Part shown: one piece after another, positions 53,776 to 63,442 of the stretch
Layout of the letters: each line of letters opens with the position of its first letter
How positions within the stretch are numbered: position 1 is the stretch's first letter
NCBI GenBank assembly: GCA_027451285.1
Contig: DAIDJP010000023.1
Coordinates: 1-64,000 of the forward strand
Direction of reading: 5' to 3'
Length of the DNA: 64,000 nt
Origin: Acidimicrobiaceae bacterium
GTDB taxonomy: Bacteria; Actinomycetota; Acidimicrobiia; Acidimicrobiales; RAAP-2
The notes under the pieces: model-generated
Database searches by the model: none
The model's input: only the letters and a program-made list of their open reading frames with translations
Told to the model about the DNA's origin: nothing
Translations under genes and position numbers: made by a program

Positions 53776-56348
53776 CGCGACTCCAGTCGAACGAGGGTGA
53801 GCGTGTCGGGACCCGCGAGCCGGCTCAGCAGGTTCTCGCCGTCACGACGCGTGCCCACCGCGATCTCGGCGACGCCGCGCGGCACCGTGTCGTCGCTCGC
53901 CACGGGCAGGACGACGCTCGCGTTCGCACCCACCACGTTCACCACGTCGCCCGTCGCCACGCCGAGGCGATCCAGGTCCGCGTGGTGCGCGTAGAGGGTC
54001 GTCTCCTCGATGAGACCGGCCAGGGCCGGCGAGCCCTGCATCGCGATGCCGTGGTCGTAGAGACGGCGGCTGGCGTAGAGGCGCAGGGAGTAGGCGTCGA
54101 CGTGGGGCACCCGCGCGCCGCGACCCGCCGAGACCTGGTCCCAGGTGGTGGGCGACACCGGTGCGACGCCGGGCGCGTCGAAATTCAGCGTGTCGCCGGC
54201 GTAACTGCCCTGGCCGACGGCGTCGGTCGATTGCACGCCGGGGAAGGCCATGGGGTCGAGTGCGCGGCGCACGCTGCGCTCGCCCGAGAGGCTCCACACG
54301 CCGTCGGCGGTGTCGTCGTTGAGTACCGACAGCGCGGGATAGCCCGTCGTCTCCTCGATCAGCTTCGCGGCCACCTCGACCGACGTGACGTCGAGCGTCG
54401 CTCCCAGGGCGACGGCCAGCTCGGCCGCGATGGCGACGTCGTCCCAGGACGAGCCGGGCGCGGCCAGCTTGGGGGCGACCGCGCTGACGCGGCCTTCGAT
54501 GTTGGTCACCGTTCCGCGGCGCTCGTGGCTGATCGCGGCCGGCAGCACCACGTCGGCGTGCGCGAGCGTCGCGCCGCCGTGTCCGGTGACGACGACCACG
54601 TCGGCTCGGGCCAGACCCGCGATCGCGCGCTCGAGGTCGAGCACGTTGCCGAGCACGCAGCCGCCGAGGAGGAGGACCGCGCTCTGCTCTCCCGCGGCCA
54701 TCGCGTCGAGCTGGGCAAGGGTGTCGCGCCCTGAGGCCTCGACGGCGCGCCGACCGGCGCGCAGCCCGGGCGCCAGGCCCATGTCGAGCGCACCGCGCAC
54801 GTTGGAGCGCCGCAGCGCGGGCAGGAATTTGGCCTTGGGGAATCGCTCGGCGAAGGTGCGCAGCGCGGTCTCGATCACCGCGGCGTCCTCGGCCAGGTTG
54901 GGCCGTCCGGCGACGATCACGACGCCCTCGCCGTCGCCCAGCAGTTCGCGAGCGTTGGCGAGCGCCTCGGCGCTGGCCGCGAGGTCGCCCGCGGGCGCGT
55001 CGCCGGCGAGCGCGCCGGCCACGAGGTGGGCCTCACCGGGGCGCACGGGCAGGGCCACGCGCGCGACGCTGCGCAGCGCGCTCGTGCCAAAGGCGAATTC
55101 GATCAGCGCGCTGGACTTGAGGGCCGCCGCGCGCAGGCGCAAGAACAAGACGGGCAGCTCCTGGCGCAGGTCACCGGTCATCGTGAGGATCACGCGCGCG
55201 CGCGCCGCCTCGTCGATCGTCGCTCCGGGCAGGGCCTGCAGGAGCGTCGCGTCGAGGCCGTCGCCGTAGTTGGCGTCGATGTTCTCGGTGCCGAGCACCT
55301 CGCGCGCGAAACGGCCCCAGGTGTAGGCGGACTCGTTGGTCAGCGCGGCGCCGCCGATGACGCCGACGTTCGCACCCGTCTTGCCACCGAGCAGGCCGGC
55401 GGCGACGGAGAGCGCCTCGGACCAACTCGCCGCCACGAGTTGGCCGTCCTTGCGCACGAGCGGGCTGGTGATGCGCGTGGCGGCCGAGAGGACGTCAGTC
55501 GACGCCTCGTTGCCGTCCACGCTGTCGAGGCTGAAGCGGCCCTTGTCACAGAGCCAACCGTGGTTGACGGGCTCGCTGTCGAGGCCCAGGACGCGGGTCA
55601 GGCGATTGCCCGAGGACTGCACGGCGATGCGACAGCCCACCGCGCACGTGGTGCACGTGCTCTCGACCTGCTCGAGGTCCCAGGGGCGGGCGGTGAAGCG
55701 GTAGGACTTGGCGGTCAGGGCTCCCACCGGGCAGATCTGCACGGTGTTGCCCGAGAAGATCGAGTCAAAGGGCTGGGTCGGCGACGCCGCCACCTCGATC
55801 AGGTCCCCGCGTCCGGCGAAGTCGATCTGGGCCTCGCCGGCGACTTCGGCGGCGAAGCGCGTGCAGCGCGAGCACTGGATGCAGCGCTCGCGGTCGAGCC
55901 AGATGAGCTCGCCGATGGAAATCGGCTTCTCGAAGTGGCGCTTCTCCTCGATGAAGCGCGTCTCGCCCGGACCGTGGGCCAGGGTCTGGTCCTGGAGGGG
56001 GCACTCGCCCCCCTTGTCACAGACCGGGCAGTCCAGGGGGTGGTTGACGAGCAGGAACTCCAAGACCCCGTCCTGGGCCTTCTTCACCTTCTCCGAGTCC
56101 GTGACGACGGTCATGCCGTCGTTGACGCGCAGGTAGCACGAGGGCTGCAGCGTGGCCCCGCGCGGGCCCTCCACTTCGACCAGGCACATCCGGCAGACCC
56201 CGACCGGCTCCATGCGCGGGTGGTAGCAGAAGCGTGGGATGTAGGTGCCGGCCCGTTCGGCGACGCTGATCAACAGCTCGCCCGGCGCGGCCACGACGGG
56301 CCGTCCGTTCAACGTAATGGTCACCGTGGTGGGGGTGTCGTCAGCCAT
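53772..56348 (-). CDS. nuoG: NADH-quinone oxidoreductase subunit G
   Basis: The protein has 858 residues. The N-terminal [2Fe-2S] domain has FCYHPRMEPVGVCRMCLVEV. The His/Cys cluster follows in CPVCDKGGECPLQDQT, and a [4Fe-4S] pair uses CIQCSRCTRF and ICPVGALT. An extra molybdopterin-oxidoreductase-type cluster site, CTTCAVGC with WLCDKGR, marks the N7-containing form. The C-terminal half is a molybdopterin-fold domain. The ATG at 56348 overlaps nuoF by 8 nt. Confidence 0.96.
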   Translation of the reverse strand: MADDTPTTVTITLNGRPVVAAPGELLISVAERAGTYIPRFCYHPRMEPVGVCRMCLVEVEGPRGATLQPSCYLRVNDGMTVVTDSEKVKKAQDGVLEFLLVNHPLDCPVCDKGGECPLQDQTLAHGPGETRFIEEKRHFEKPISIGELIWLDRERCIQCSRCTRFAAEVAGEAQIDFAGRGDLIEVAASPTQPFDSIFSGNTVQICPVGALTAKSYRFTARPWDLEQVESTCTTCAVGCRIAVQSSGNRLTRVLGLDSEPVNHGWLCDKGRFSLDSVDGNEASTDVLSAATRITSPLVRKDGQLVAASWSEALSVAAGLLGGKTGANVGVIGGAALTNESAYTWGRFAREVLGTENIDANYGDGLDATLLQALPGATIDEAARARVILTMTGDLRQELPVLFLRLRAAALKSSALIEFAFGTSALRSVARVALPVRPGEAHLVAGALAGDAPAGDLAASAEALANARELLGDGEGVVIVAGRPNLAEDAAVIETALRTFAERFPKAKFLPALRRSNVRGALDMGLAPGLRAGRRAVEASGRDTLAQLDAMAAGEQSAVLLLGGCVLGNVLDLERAIAGLARADVVVVTGHGGATLAHADVVLPAAISHERRGTVTNIEGRVSAVAPKLAAPGSSWDDVAIAAELAVALGATLDVTSVEVAAKLIEETTGYPALSVLNDDTADGVWSLSGERSVRRALDPMAFPGVQSTDAVGQGSYAGDTLNFDAPGVAPVSPTTWDQVSAGRGARVPHVDAYSLRLYASRRLYDHGIAMQGSPALAGLIEETTLYAHHADLDRLGVATGDVVNVVGANASVVLPVASDDTVPRGVAEIAVGTRRDGENLLSRLAGPDTLTLVRLESR

Positions 56349-57645
56349 GCGGGCAGCTCCCGTGATCGACGTGAGCGACGAAGTCGTCGCGGAACATTGA
56401 GATCGCCGAGTGGATCGACGAGGGAATCGACGGACCGAGCACACAGATCGTCGTCTGCTGGGGCGGCCAGGTCAGGCCCGGCGCGATGTTATCGGACACG
56501 TCGAGCAAGAGGTCGAGATCCTCGATGCGCCCGCCGCCGTGCTCGAGGCGATAGAGCATTCGCTCGAGCCAGCCCGAGCCCTCGCGACAGGGCGTGCACT
56601 GCCCGCAGGACTCGCGCGAGAAGAACTTGGTGATGCGCCACGTGGCGCGCACGACGCAGCTGTCCTCGTCCAGCACGACGATCGAACCCGAACCGAGCAT
56701 GGAGCCCGCCGCGGCGACCTCGTCCTGGCCGAGCGGCAGGTCGAGCTGATCGGGACCGAACCACGGCGCGGAGACCCCACCGGGGATGATGGCCTTCACG
56801 GCCTTGTCGCCGATGATGCCCCCGCCGAGGGCCGGGTCGTAGATGATGTCGCGGAACGTGTTCTTGACCATCTCGATCTCGTAGACGCCGGGGTTGTTGA
56901 CCCGTCCGGCGAGGGCGAAGAGTCGTGTGCCGGTCGAGCGCCCCGCGCCGAGCGCGGCGAACGCCGCGCCGCCGTTCAGCACGATCCAGGGCAGGTTCGA
57001 CATCGTCTCGACGTTGTTGACGACGGTGGGCTCGCCGTAGAGACCGGTGACCGCGGGAAAGAACGGGGGCTTGATGCGCGGGAACCCGCGCTTGCCCTCG
57101 AGGGCCTCGATGAGGCCGGTCTCCTCGCCGCAGATGTAGGCGCCCGCTCCCGGGTGCACGACGATGTCGAGCGAGAAGTCCGAACCGAAGATCTTGCGTC
57201 CCAGCGCGCCGTGCTCGTAGGCGTCGTTCACCGCCTGGGTGAGGCGCTCGAGACCCAGGGCGAACTCGCCGCGCAGGAAGATGAAGGCCCGGTTGACCTG
57301 GAGCGCGTAGGCGGCGATGATGACGCCCTCGACCAACTGGTGGGGGTCGCGCTCGACGAGGTAGTGGTCCTTGAACGTGGCCGGCTCGGACTCGTCGCCG
57401 TTGACGACGAGGTAGGACACGGCGGACTTGCGCAGCATCGACCACTTGCGCCCGGCGGGGAATCCCGCACCGCCGCGTCCCAGCAGCGAGGCGGCGTCTA
57501 CTTCGGCGGCCACCTGCTCGGGGAACATCGAGAGGGCCTTCTTGAGACCCTCGTAACCGCCGGTCGCGAGGTAGCGCGCCAGGGTGAAGGAGTCCGCATA
57601 CTCCTTGCGACTCGAGACGATCTGGGGGGAGTCGAGGTAGGCCAC
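56341..57645 (-). CDS. nuoF: NADH-quinone oxidoreductase subunit F (NADH/FMN site)
   Basis: The protein has 434 residues. The NADH-binding glycine loop is LLGRGGAGFPAGRKW, the FMN segment is GAGAYICGEETGLIEALEGK, and cluster N3 is held by SCGQCTPCREG plus a later Cys. The GTG at 57645 has a GAGGGAA Shine-Dalgarno and overlaps the nuoE stop by one base; a longer frame lies inside nuoE. Confidence 0.97.
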   Translation of the reverse strand: MAYLDSPQIVSSRKEYADSFTLARYLATGGYEGLKKALSMFPEQVAAEVDAASLLGRGGAGFPAGRKWSMLRKSAVSYLVVNGDESEPATFKDHYLVERDPHQLVEGVIIAAYALQVNRAFIFLRGEFALGLERLTQAVNDAYEHGALGRKIFGSDFSLDIVVHPGAGAYICGEETGLIEALEGKRGFPRIKPPFFPAVTGLYGEPTVVNNVETMSNLPWIVLNGGAAFAALGAGRSTGTRLFALAGRVNNPGVYEIEMVKNTFRDIIYDPALGGGIIGDKAVKAIIPGGVSAPWFGPDQLDLPLGQDEVAAAGSMLGSGSIVVLDEDSCVVRATWRITKFFSRESCGQCTPCREGSGWLERMLYRLEHGGGRIEDLDLLLDVSDNIAPGLTWPPQQTTICVLGPSIPSSIHSAISMFRDDFVAHVDHGSCPHG

Positions 57646-58253
57646 TACTGTTCCCTCTTCGCGCGTGCCTCGCGCGCGCTGGCCCGCTCGGTGGCGATCT
57701 CGCTGGCGTCGGCGCGCAGACCGCCCGAACGGCGCACGCGGATCAGGGTGCCGTGAGGCGGCACGTCGTGGTCGAGGCGGCCCGCGCGCAGGTCCTCGAT
57801 CAATCCGTCGAAGGCCTCGGGAGTCGTCGTGCGCACGTAGCGGTGGTTGACCTGGACGACGGGTGCGATGTTGCAGTCGGCCAGGCACTCGGTCTCTTCG
57901 AGGGTGAAGAGTCCGTCGTCGCTGGTGCCGCCGACGGCACACCCCAGCACCGCGCTGGCGTGCTCGAGCAGCTCCTCGCCGCCGCGCAGCAGGCAGGCGA
58001 TGTTGGTGCAGACCCCCACCACGTAGCGCCCGACCGGCTCCAGGTGGAACATGTCGTAGAAGGACGCAGTGCCGCGCACCTCGGCCGGCGTGGTGCCGGT
58101 CAGCTCGGCCACCTCGGCCATGGCCTCATCGGTCAGGTAGCCGTCCTGCTCCTGAGCGAGGTGCAAGAGGGGCAGCATGGCCGAGCGCCGGGTCGGGTAG
58201 AGCGCGACGATCTCCTCGGCGCGCTGGCGCAACTCGGTACGCAGATGACTCAT
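57645..58253 (-). CDS. nuoE: NADH-quinone oxidoreductase subunit E ([2Fe-2S] N1a)
   Basis: The protein has 202 residues with a thioredoxin-like fold. The four cluster ligands are in VCTNIACLLRGG and TECLADCNIAPVVQVN. It begins with the usual helical segment ending LPLLHLAQEQDGYLTDEAM. It overlaps the nuoD stop by 4 nt. Confidence 0.96.
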   Translation of the reverse strand: MSHLRTELRQRAEEIVALYPTRRSAMLPLLHLAQEQDGYLTDEAMAEVAELTGTTPAEVRGTASFYDMFHLEPVGRYVVGVCTNIACLLRGGEELLEHASAVLGCAVGGTSDDGLFTLEETECLADCNIAPVVQVNHRYVRTTTPEAFDGLIEDLRAGRLDHDVPPHGTLIRVRRSGGLRADASEIATERASAREARAKREQ

Positions 58254-59602
58254 CGATCGACTTCTCCCAGGACCGGATCGACCGTCGAGATGACGGTGAT
58301 GGCGTCTGACACCGAGCCGCCGCGCATGAGAAGCGGCACGGCCTGCAGGTTGACGAAACTGGGCGCGCGCACGTGCACGCGCCAGGGCTTCGCGGTGCCG
58401 TCGGCGACCAAGTAGCAGCCCAGCTCACCGCGAGGCGACTCGACGGCCGAGTAGACCTCGCCGGCGGGCACGCGGAATCCCTCGGTGAAGAGCTTGAAGT
58501 GATGGATCAGCGCCTCCATCGACTCGCCGATGCGCGCGCGCGGCGGCGGCGTCACCTTCGGGTCCTGGCTGCGGTAGTCGCCCGCGGGCATCTTCTCCAC
58601 GCACTGGCGAACGATGCGCGCCGACTCGCGGATCTCGTTGAGGCGGATCGCGTAGCGGTCGAAGTTGTCGCCGTAGGTGCCGACGATCACGTCGAAGTCC
58701 ACCTGGTCGTAGGCCAGGTAGGGCATCGTGCGCCGCAGGTCCCAGGCCACCCCGGTCGAGCGCAGCAGCGGTCCGGTCACACCGAGCGCCAGCGCCTCCT
58801 CGGCCATCAACGGCGCGACGCCGATCATGCGGTTGCGAAAGATCGGCTGGCCCGTCAAGAGCTCGTCGTACTCGTAGGTGCGCTCTTCGATCGTGTCGCA
58901 GATCACCATCACGTCGTCCTGCCAGCCGTCGGGCAGGTCGGCGGCGACGCCGCCGGGGCGCACGTAGTTGAGGTTCATGCGCAGGCCCGTGGTCTTCTCG
59001 AAGAAGGCCAGGATCAACTCGCGTTCGCGCAGGCCGTAGATCATCATCGACGTCGAACCGAGGTCCATGCCGTTGGTCGCCATCCACACCAGGTGCGAGG
59101 ACATGCGATTGAGCTCGCTCATCATCATGCGAATCCACACGGCCCGCTCGGGCAGTTCGATGCCGAGGAGCTTCTCGACGGCCATCGAGTAGGAGAGCTC
59201 GTTGATGATCGGACTCAGGTAGTCCATGCGCGTCACGTTGGTCGCGCCCTGGATGTAGCTGAGCTCCTCGCCGGTCTTCTCCATGCCGGTGTGCAGGTAG
59301 CCGATCACCGGCTTGGTGCGCAGGACGAACTCACCGTCGAGCTCGAGCATCAGGCGCAAAACGCCGTGGGTCGACGGGTGCGACGGACCCATGTTGATGA
59401 TCATCGTCTCGTCGTCGCGTCGGTCGACGTCGATGGAGCGCGCGTCGAGGACGCGCCCGTCCAGGCGCAGCACCGCGCCGACTTCGCGGCCGAGCTCGCT
59501 GGTGGGGGTCAGTTCGCGGCGCTGGAGCTCCTGGGCCCCCTCGGAGGTCTCGGCGGTCAGCAGATCGGAGCGATCGACGGCGCGTACCGTGGGCTCGGTC
59601 AT
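58250..59602 (-). CDS. nuoD: NADH-quinone oxidoreductase subunit D
   Basis: The protein has 450 residues and shares the quinone-binding site with NuoB. Conserved stretches are INMGPSHPSTHGVLRLMLEL, GYLHTGMEKTGEE and MMSELNRMSSHLVW. An N-terminal extension of about 65 residues precedes the core. The ATG at 59602 overlaps the nuoC stop (ATGA). Confidence 0.97.
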   Translation of the reverse strand: MTEPTVRAVDRSDLLTAETSEGAQELQRRELTPTSELGREVGAVLRLDGRVLDARSIDVDRRDDETMIINMGPSHPSTHGVLRLMLELDGEFVLRTKPVIGYLHTGMEKTGEELSYIQGATNVTRMDYLSPIINELSYSMAVEKLLGIELPERAVWIRMMMSELNRMSSHLVWMATNGMDLGSTSMMIYGLRERELILAFFEKTTGLRMNLNYVRPGGVAADLPDGWQDDVMVICDTIEERTYEYDELLTGQPIFRNRMIGVAPLMAEEALALGVTGPLLRSTGVAWDLRRTMPYLAYDQVDFDVIVGTYGDNFDRYAIRLNEIRESARIVRQCVEKMPAGDYRSQDPKVTPPPRARIGESMEALIHHFKLFTEGFRVPAGEVYSAVESPRGELGCYLVADGTAKPWRVHVRAPSFVNLQAVPLLMRGGSVSDAITVISTVDPVLGEVDR

Positions 59603-60090
59603 CGCGGACCCGGCGCTTCCTTGAACTGCACCGGCACGCGGCCCACGCCGTAGTCCTTGCGCAGCGGGTGGCCCTCCCAGTCCTCGGGCATCAGGATGCG
59701 CGTGAGGTCGGGGTGATCGGTGAAGATCACGCCGAAGAGATCGAAGGCCTCGCGCTCCATCGCCTCGACGCCGGGATAGAGCGAGAAGAGCGAGGCGACT
59801 TGGGGCTCGTCGCCGGCCTGGACGCGGATCCGCACCCGCGAGCGCTTGGTCAGTCTCAGTAGGTTCACGACCACCTCGAAGCGCGTGGCCGCCACGCCCT
59901 CGGGCAGGGGGCGGTCCTCGTGACCCAGGTAGTCCACAGCGCACACGTCAGAACAGAGCTCGTAGCCGCCGTCCTTGAACGCGGATACCAGCGCGAAGTA
60001 CTGCTCGCGGGTGGGAAAGCACGCGACGTCGGCGCCGACGGCGTCGGCCACCACGACGCCCTCGGGGGCACCTACCGGCAGGTCGATCAC
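59599..60090 (-). CDS. nuoC: NADH-quinone oxidoreductase subunit C
   Basis: The protein has 163 residues. The family signature is [21 protein letters not shown]: [19 protein letters not shown], followed by [23 protein letters not shown]. It is a stand-alone subunit, not fused to NuoD. It overlaps nuoB by 4 nt. Confidence 0.96.
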   Translation of the reverse strand: MIDLPVGAPEGVVVADAVGADVACFPTREQYFALVSAFKDGGYELCSDVCAVDYLGHEDRPLPEGVAATRFEVVVNLLRLTKRSRVRIRVQAGDEPQVASLFSLYPGVEAMEREAFDLFGVIFTDHPDLTRILMPEDWEGHPLRKDYGVGRVPVQFKEAPGPR

Positions 60091-60650
60091 TTGGGGGTCC
60101 CCAGTCTCACCGCGACGGGCATCTCGGGTGTCCAGGGGCTGTCGTCCTTGCCGAGGTGAACCGGGCGGCCCTCCTCACGGCGCTTGAGGATCTCCTTCGT
60201 GCGGATCTGCTCGTGCAGGGTGAAGATCGAGTGCATCAGCGTCTCGGGGCTCGGCGGGCATCCCGGCGCGTAGACGTCCACGGGCACGACCTGGTCGACG
60301 CCCTGGACGATCGCGTAGTTGTTGAAGAGTCCCCCGGTGGAGGCGCACACGCCCATCGAGATCACCCACTTGGGCTCCATCATCTGGTCGTAGACCTGAC
60401 GCAGCACGGGGGCCATCTTCTGAGAGACGCGCCCGGCGACGATCATGAGGTCGCTCTGGCGCGGGGAGGCGCGAAAGACCTCCATGCCGTAACGCGCCAG
60501 GTCGAAGTCGGCCGCACCCGTGGCCATCATCTCGATCGCGCAGCACGCGAGGCCGAAGGACGCCGGCCACAGCGACGCGCGACGCGCCCAGCGAACGAGG
60601 TCCTCGACGCGGCCGGTGATGAAGTTGTGCTGCAGGTCCTCTAACGCCAC
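60087..60650 (-). CDS. nuoB: NADH-quinone oxidoreductase subunit B (cluster N2)
   Basis: The protein has 187 residues. Cluster N2 ligands are the tandem cysteines in [10 protein letters not shown], the Cys of [11 protein letters not shown] and the Cys of [13 protein letters not shown]. This is the last iron-sulfur centre before the quinone. It directly follows nuoA. Confidence 0.97.
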   Translation of the reverse strand: MALEDLQHNFITGRVEDLVRWARRASLWPASFGLACCAIEMMATGAADFDLARYGMEVFRASPRQSDLMIVAGRVSQKMAPVLRQVYDQMMEPKWVISMGVCASTGGLFNNYAIVQGVDQVVPVDVYAPGCPPSPETLMHSIFTLHEQIRTKEILKRREEGRPVHLGKDDSPWTPEMPVAVRLGTPK

Positions 60651-61103
60651 TTAGGCCACCCGTTCCACGTCGGCGCCCAGGCGCACGATGGTCGACGTCG
60701 AGGTCCGAGCCGGCAGGCCCGGGGTCAGGTGCTTGACGGGGCCCCAGGTGAGGGCCCCCTCGGACACCAAAAAGAGCAGGGCGGCGAAGACCGCCAATGA
60801 GAAGGCCAGCACCTCGACGAGGGCGAACGCGCCGAGCTGGCGGAAGACCACCGCGAAGGGGTACAAGAACACGACCTCGATGTCGAAGATCACGAAGATC
60901 ATGGCCACGAGATAGAAGCGGACGGGGAACCGCAGCGGGGGGTCTATCTCAGGGACGATGCCGCATTCGTAGGGTGCGAGCTTCGCTTCGGTCAGACGCT
61001 TGCGCGGCGCCAACATCGACGACGCAACCAGCGAACCCGAAGCGAAAAGCACACCGAGAATGAGCAGTCCCAATATCGGCAGGTACTGGTCCACGTTCAT
61101 CAT
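60651..61103 (-). CDS. nuoA: NADH-quinone oxidoreductase subunit A
   Basis: The protein has 150 residues and three helices. The segments PYECGIVPEIDPPLRFPVRF and MIFVIFDIEVVFLYPFAVVF are diagnostic. It is the first gene of the nuo operon. Tandem ATGs at 61103 and 61100 have only a weak Shine-Dalgarno, and an in-frame GTG three codons in, preceded by TAGAAAT and 7 nt, could be a leaderless start. Confidence 0.96.
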   Translation of the reverse strand: MMNVDQYLPILGLLILGVLFASGSLVASSMLAPRKRLTEAKLAPYECGIVPEIDPPLRFPVRFYLVAMIFVIFDIEVVFLYPFAVVFRQLGAFALVEVLAFSLAVFAALLFLVSEGALTWGPVKHLTPGLPARTSTSTIVRLGADVERVA

Positions 61104-61195
61104 TTCTACCAGACCCGACAGGGTCGCTTTTCCCCCTTCGCCCCGGGTCCTTCGTCCTTGTGGTTCCCAACGTCGAGGAGCTACACGCGTCGCTC

Positions 61196-61207
61196 TAGTG
61201 TGGTCGG
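61196..61207 (+). promoter_or_regulatory. Leaderless-type -10 box for the MenJ-like gene
   Basis: TAGTGT (61196-61201) is followed by 6 nt and then GTG at 61208, with no Shine-Dalgarno. Confidence 0.45.
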
Positions 61208-62530
61208 GTGCTACGCGTCGCTGAGATCCCCCATCGTGACTTCGACGTCGTCATCGTGGGCGGTGGACCGAGCGGCTCGGCCTGCGCCTACTGGCTGGCC
61301 GCGGCGGGCTGGTCGGTGTGTCTCATCGAGAAGAAGACGTTCCCGCGCGAGAAGACCTGCGGCGACGGTCTCACCCCGCGCAGCGTGCACCAGCTCAACG
61401 AGATGGGCCTAGGTAGCGAGCTCGCCGCGCGCGGGCATCGCTACGAGGGCCTGCGCGCCTTCGGCTTCGGCGCGAGCCTCGAGCTGGCCTGGCCCGAACA
61501 CCCCGTCTTTCCCCACTACGGCTACACGATCACGCGATTCGACCTCGACGGTCTGGTCGCCGCGCACGCCGAGTCGGCGGGAGCGACCGTGGTCGTCGGC
61601 GCCGAGGCCACCGGACTGCTCGAGGTGGGCGAGGCCGCGCCGTCACGCCTGCCGGGCGCGCGCGGGATTGCGGTACGCGACGCCAAGAGCGGCGACGTCG
61701 CCGAGGTGCGCGCCACCTACGTCGTCGTCGCCGACGGGCAGAACTCGCGCCTGGGACGGGCTCTGGGCGTGGAGCGCGTGCGCGACTGGCCGATGGGCAT
61801 GGCGCTGCGCGGCTACTACTCAAGCGATCGCCACGACGAGCCCTGGATCGAGTCGCACCTCGACATCCGCAGCCCCGAAGGCGAAGTGGTACCGGGATAC
61901 GGCTGGATCTTCCCCCTGGGCGACGGACGGGTCAACGTCGGTGTGGGCCTGCTCTCCACGGGGGGCAAGTGGAAGGGCGTGAACACGACGAAGCTCCAGG
62001 AGTACTTCGTCGCCCAGACCGCCGAGGCCTGGGGACTCAATGAGTCCACGCGGCTCTCCGAGCCCACCGGCGGGCGCCTGCCGATGGGACTCGCGCGCGG
62101 TCCGCGCGTGGGTGCGAACACTCTGGTCATCGGCGACGCCGCCGGCACGATCAATCCCTTCAACGGCGAAGGCATCGCCTACGGCTACGAGACGGGCCGC
62201 CTGGCGGCCGGCGTGCTCGGCGAGGCGCTCGCCCACGAGGACCCCTCGCTGCTCGCGCTCTACGACGAGCGCCTCGAGGGCGCCTACGGCGAGTACTACA
62301 AGGTCGCGCGCGCCTTCGTGCGCCTCATCTCGGAGCCGGCGATCCTGGCCGCCTGCGTGGGGGTCGGCATGCGCATCGAGCCGCTGATGCGCGAGCTGCT
62401 CGCGGTGATGGCCAATCTGATGCGCAACGATCGATCCGGCCCGGCCGAGATGGGCTATCGCGCGCTGGCGCGCCTGGTCGACGTGGTGCCCGAGAGCGTG
62501 ATGAACCGTCTGCTCGCGAGCGCCGACTAG
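61208..62530 (+). CDS. Geranylgeranyl reductase family flavoprotein, MenJ-like
   Basis: The protein has 440 residues. The FAD motif VVIVGGGPSGSACAYWLAAA and the family stretch EKKTFPREKTCGDGLTPRSV are at the N-terminus; the second FAD contact is VIGDAAGTINPFNGEGIAYG. The family saturates isoprenoid chains, and M. tuberculosis MenJ (Rv0561c) reduces one double bond of menaquinone. Divergence from the nuo operon fits a quinone-linked role, which remains inference. Archaeal-type lipid reductases are an alternative. Confidence 0.85.
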   Translation: MLRVAEIPHRDFDVVIVGGGPSGSACAYWLAAAGWSVCLIEKKTFPREKTCGDGLTPRSVHQLNEMGLGSELAARGHRYEGLRAFGFGASLELAWPEHPVFPHYGYTITRFDLDGLVAAHAESAGATVVVGAEATGLLEVGEAAPSRLPGARGIAVRDAKSGDVAEVRATYVVVADGQNSRLGRALGVERVRDWPMGMALRGYYSSDRHDEPWIESHLDIRSPEGEVVPGYGWIFPLGDGRVNVGVGLLSTGGKWKGVNTTKLQEYFVAQTAEAWGLNESTRLSEPTGGRLPMGLARGPRVGANTLVIGDAAGTINPFNGEGIAYGYETGRLAAGVLGEALAHEDPSLLALYDERLEGAYGEYYKVARAFVRLISEPAILAACVGVGMRIEPLMRELLAVMANLMRNDRSGPAEMGYRALARLVDVVPESVMNRLLASAD

Positions 62531-62552
62531 CCCCGCCGCGCTCTTCGACCGT

Positions 62553-62564
62553 TAGCCTGCACTG
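62553..62564 (+). promoter_or_regulatory. -10 box upstream of the iron permease gene
   Basis: TAGCCT (62553-62558) is followed by 6 nt and then a GTG at 62565, the same layout as the leaderless genes. Here the GTG opens only a short frame before the permease. Confidence 0.4.
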
Positions 62565-62591
62565 GTGAGTCGACTCCCCCGGGAACGCTAG
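62565..62591 (+). CDS. Possible 8-codon leader peptide before the iron permease
   Basis: GTG opens MSRLPRER and stops with TAG at 62589-62591, 2 nt before the permease ATG. Its start is placed exactly as a leaderless start after TAGCCT. If translated, ribosomes ending here could reinitiate at the permease. It is too short for any coding statistics. Confidence 0.3.
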   Translation: MSRLPRER

Positions 62592-62593
62592 AG

Positions 62594-63442
62594 ATGCTGC
62601 CCACCTTTGTGATCTTCCTGCGCGAGGGCATCGAGGCGTCCATGATCATCGCGATCCTGCTCTCCTACCTGGCCAAGATCGACCAGCGCCAGCGATTCCG
62701 CGACGTCTACTGGGGAGTCGCGGCCGCCCTCGGGCTGACCGCCGTCGGCGGCGTGCTGGCCTACCTCTTGATCGAGCAGTACAACGGGTCCAACGTCCAG
62801 ACGTACTTCGAGACCACGACCTACGTGCTGGCGACCGCAATCCTGACCGGCATGACCCTCTGGATGCACGCGCACGCGCCGACCATGGCCGGCGAGCTGC
62901 GTAGCCGCAGCGACGTCGCGCTGTCGCGCTCGGAGCGCTTCGGCCTTGGTCTGCTGGCCTTCCAGGCGGTGGGGCGCGAAGGCCTCGAGACGATGGTCTT
63001 CACCCTGGCGATCATCTTCGCCTCGACCCGCCAGGCGGCGACCCCGGTACACGGCAGCGGCCTGCTGATCGGCGCCCTGGCGGGACTGGCCGTGGCCCTC
63101 GCTCTCGCCGTGGCGATCTATCGCCTCGGCACGCGACTCAACTTCAAGATCTTCTTTCGCGTGCTCGGCGTCCTCTTGATGTTCTTCGCCGCCGGCCTGC
63201 TCGTCGACGCGATCCAGAACCTCCAGGCGCTCGGCTGGCTGCCCTTTGGCACCCACGTGCTCTGGAACACCAGCGGCGCGCTAGCCGAGTCCTCGAACCT
63301 GGGCGACCTCGCGCACTCCTTCCTCGGCTACGCCGACCACCCGACGCTCCTCCAGGGCGTCGTCTGGGTGGTCTACGTCGTGGCGAGCATCGTGGCCTTC
63401 AGCCTGCTCGGGCGCCCGCGACGCCCCAAGGTGAGCGCGTGA
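62594..63442 (+). CDS. efeU: FTR1/EfeU-type high-affinity iron permease
   Basis: The protein has 282 residues and seven predicted helices. The two iron-translocation motifs are LREGIEAS (9-16) and GREGLETM (about 132-139), both with the Glu residues needed for iron transport. EfeO and EfeB are not adjacent. The start has no clear Shine-Dalgarno of its own. The stop overlaps the GNAT start (GTGA). Confidence 0.92.
   Translation: MLPTFVIFLREGIEASMIIAILLSYLAKIDQRQRFRDVYWGVAAALGLTAVGGVLAYLLIEQYNGSNVQTYFETTTYVLATAILTGMTLWMHAHAPTMAGELRSRSDVALSRSERFGLGLLAFQAVGREGLETMVFTLAIIFASTRQAATPVHGSGLLIGALAGLAVALALAVAIYRLGTRLNFKIFFRVLGVLLMFFAAGLLVDAIQNLQALGWLPFGTHVLWNTSGALAESSNLGDLAHSFLGYADHPTLLQGVVWVVYVVASIVAFSLLGRPRRPKVSA

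Noticed and set aside
61117..61130. GACCC-GACA-GGGTC hairpin upstream of nuoA as an operator
   Set aside because: A 5-bp stem is expected by chance in DNA this GC-rich, and nothing else supports it.
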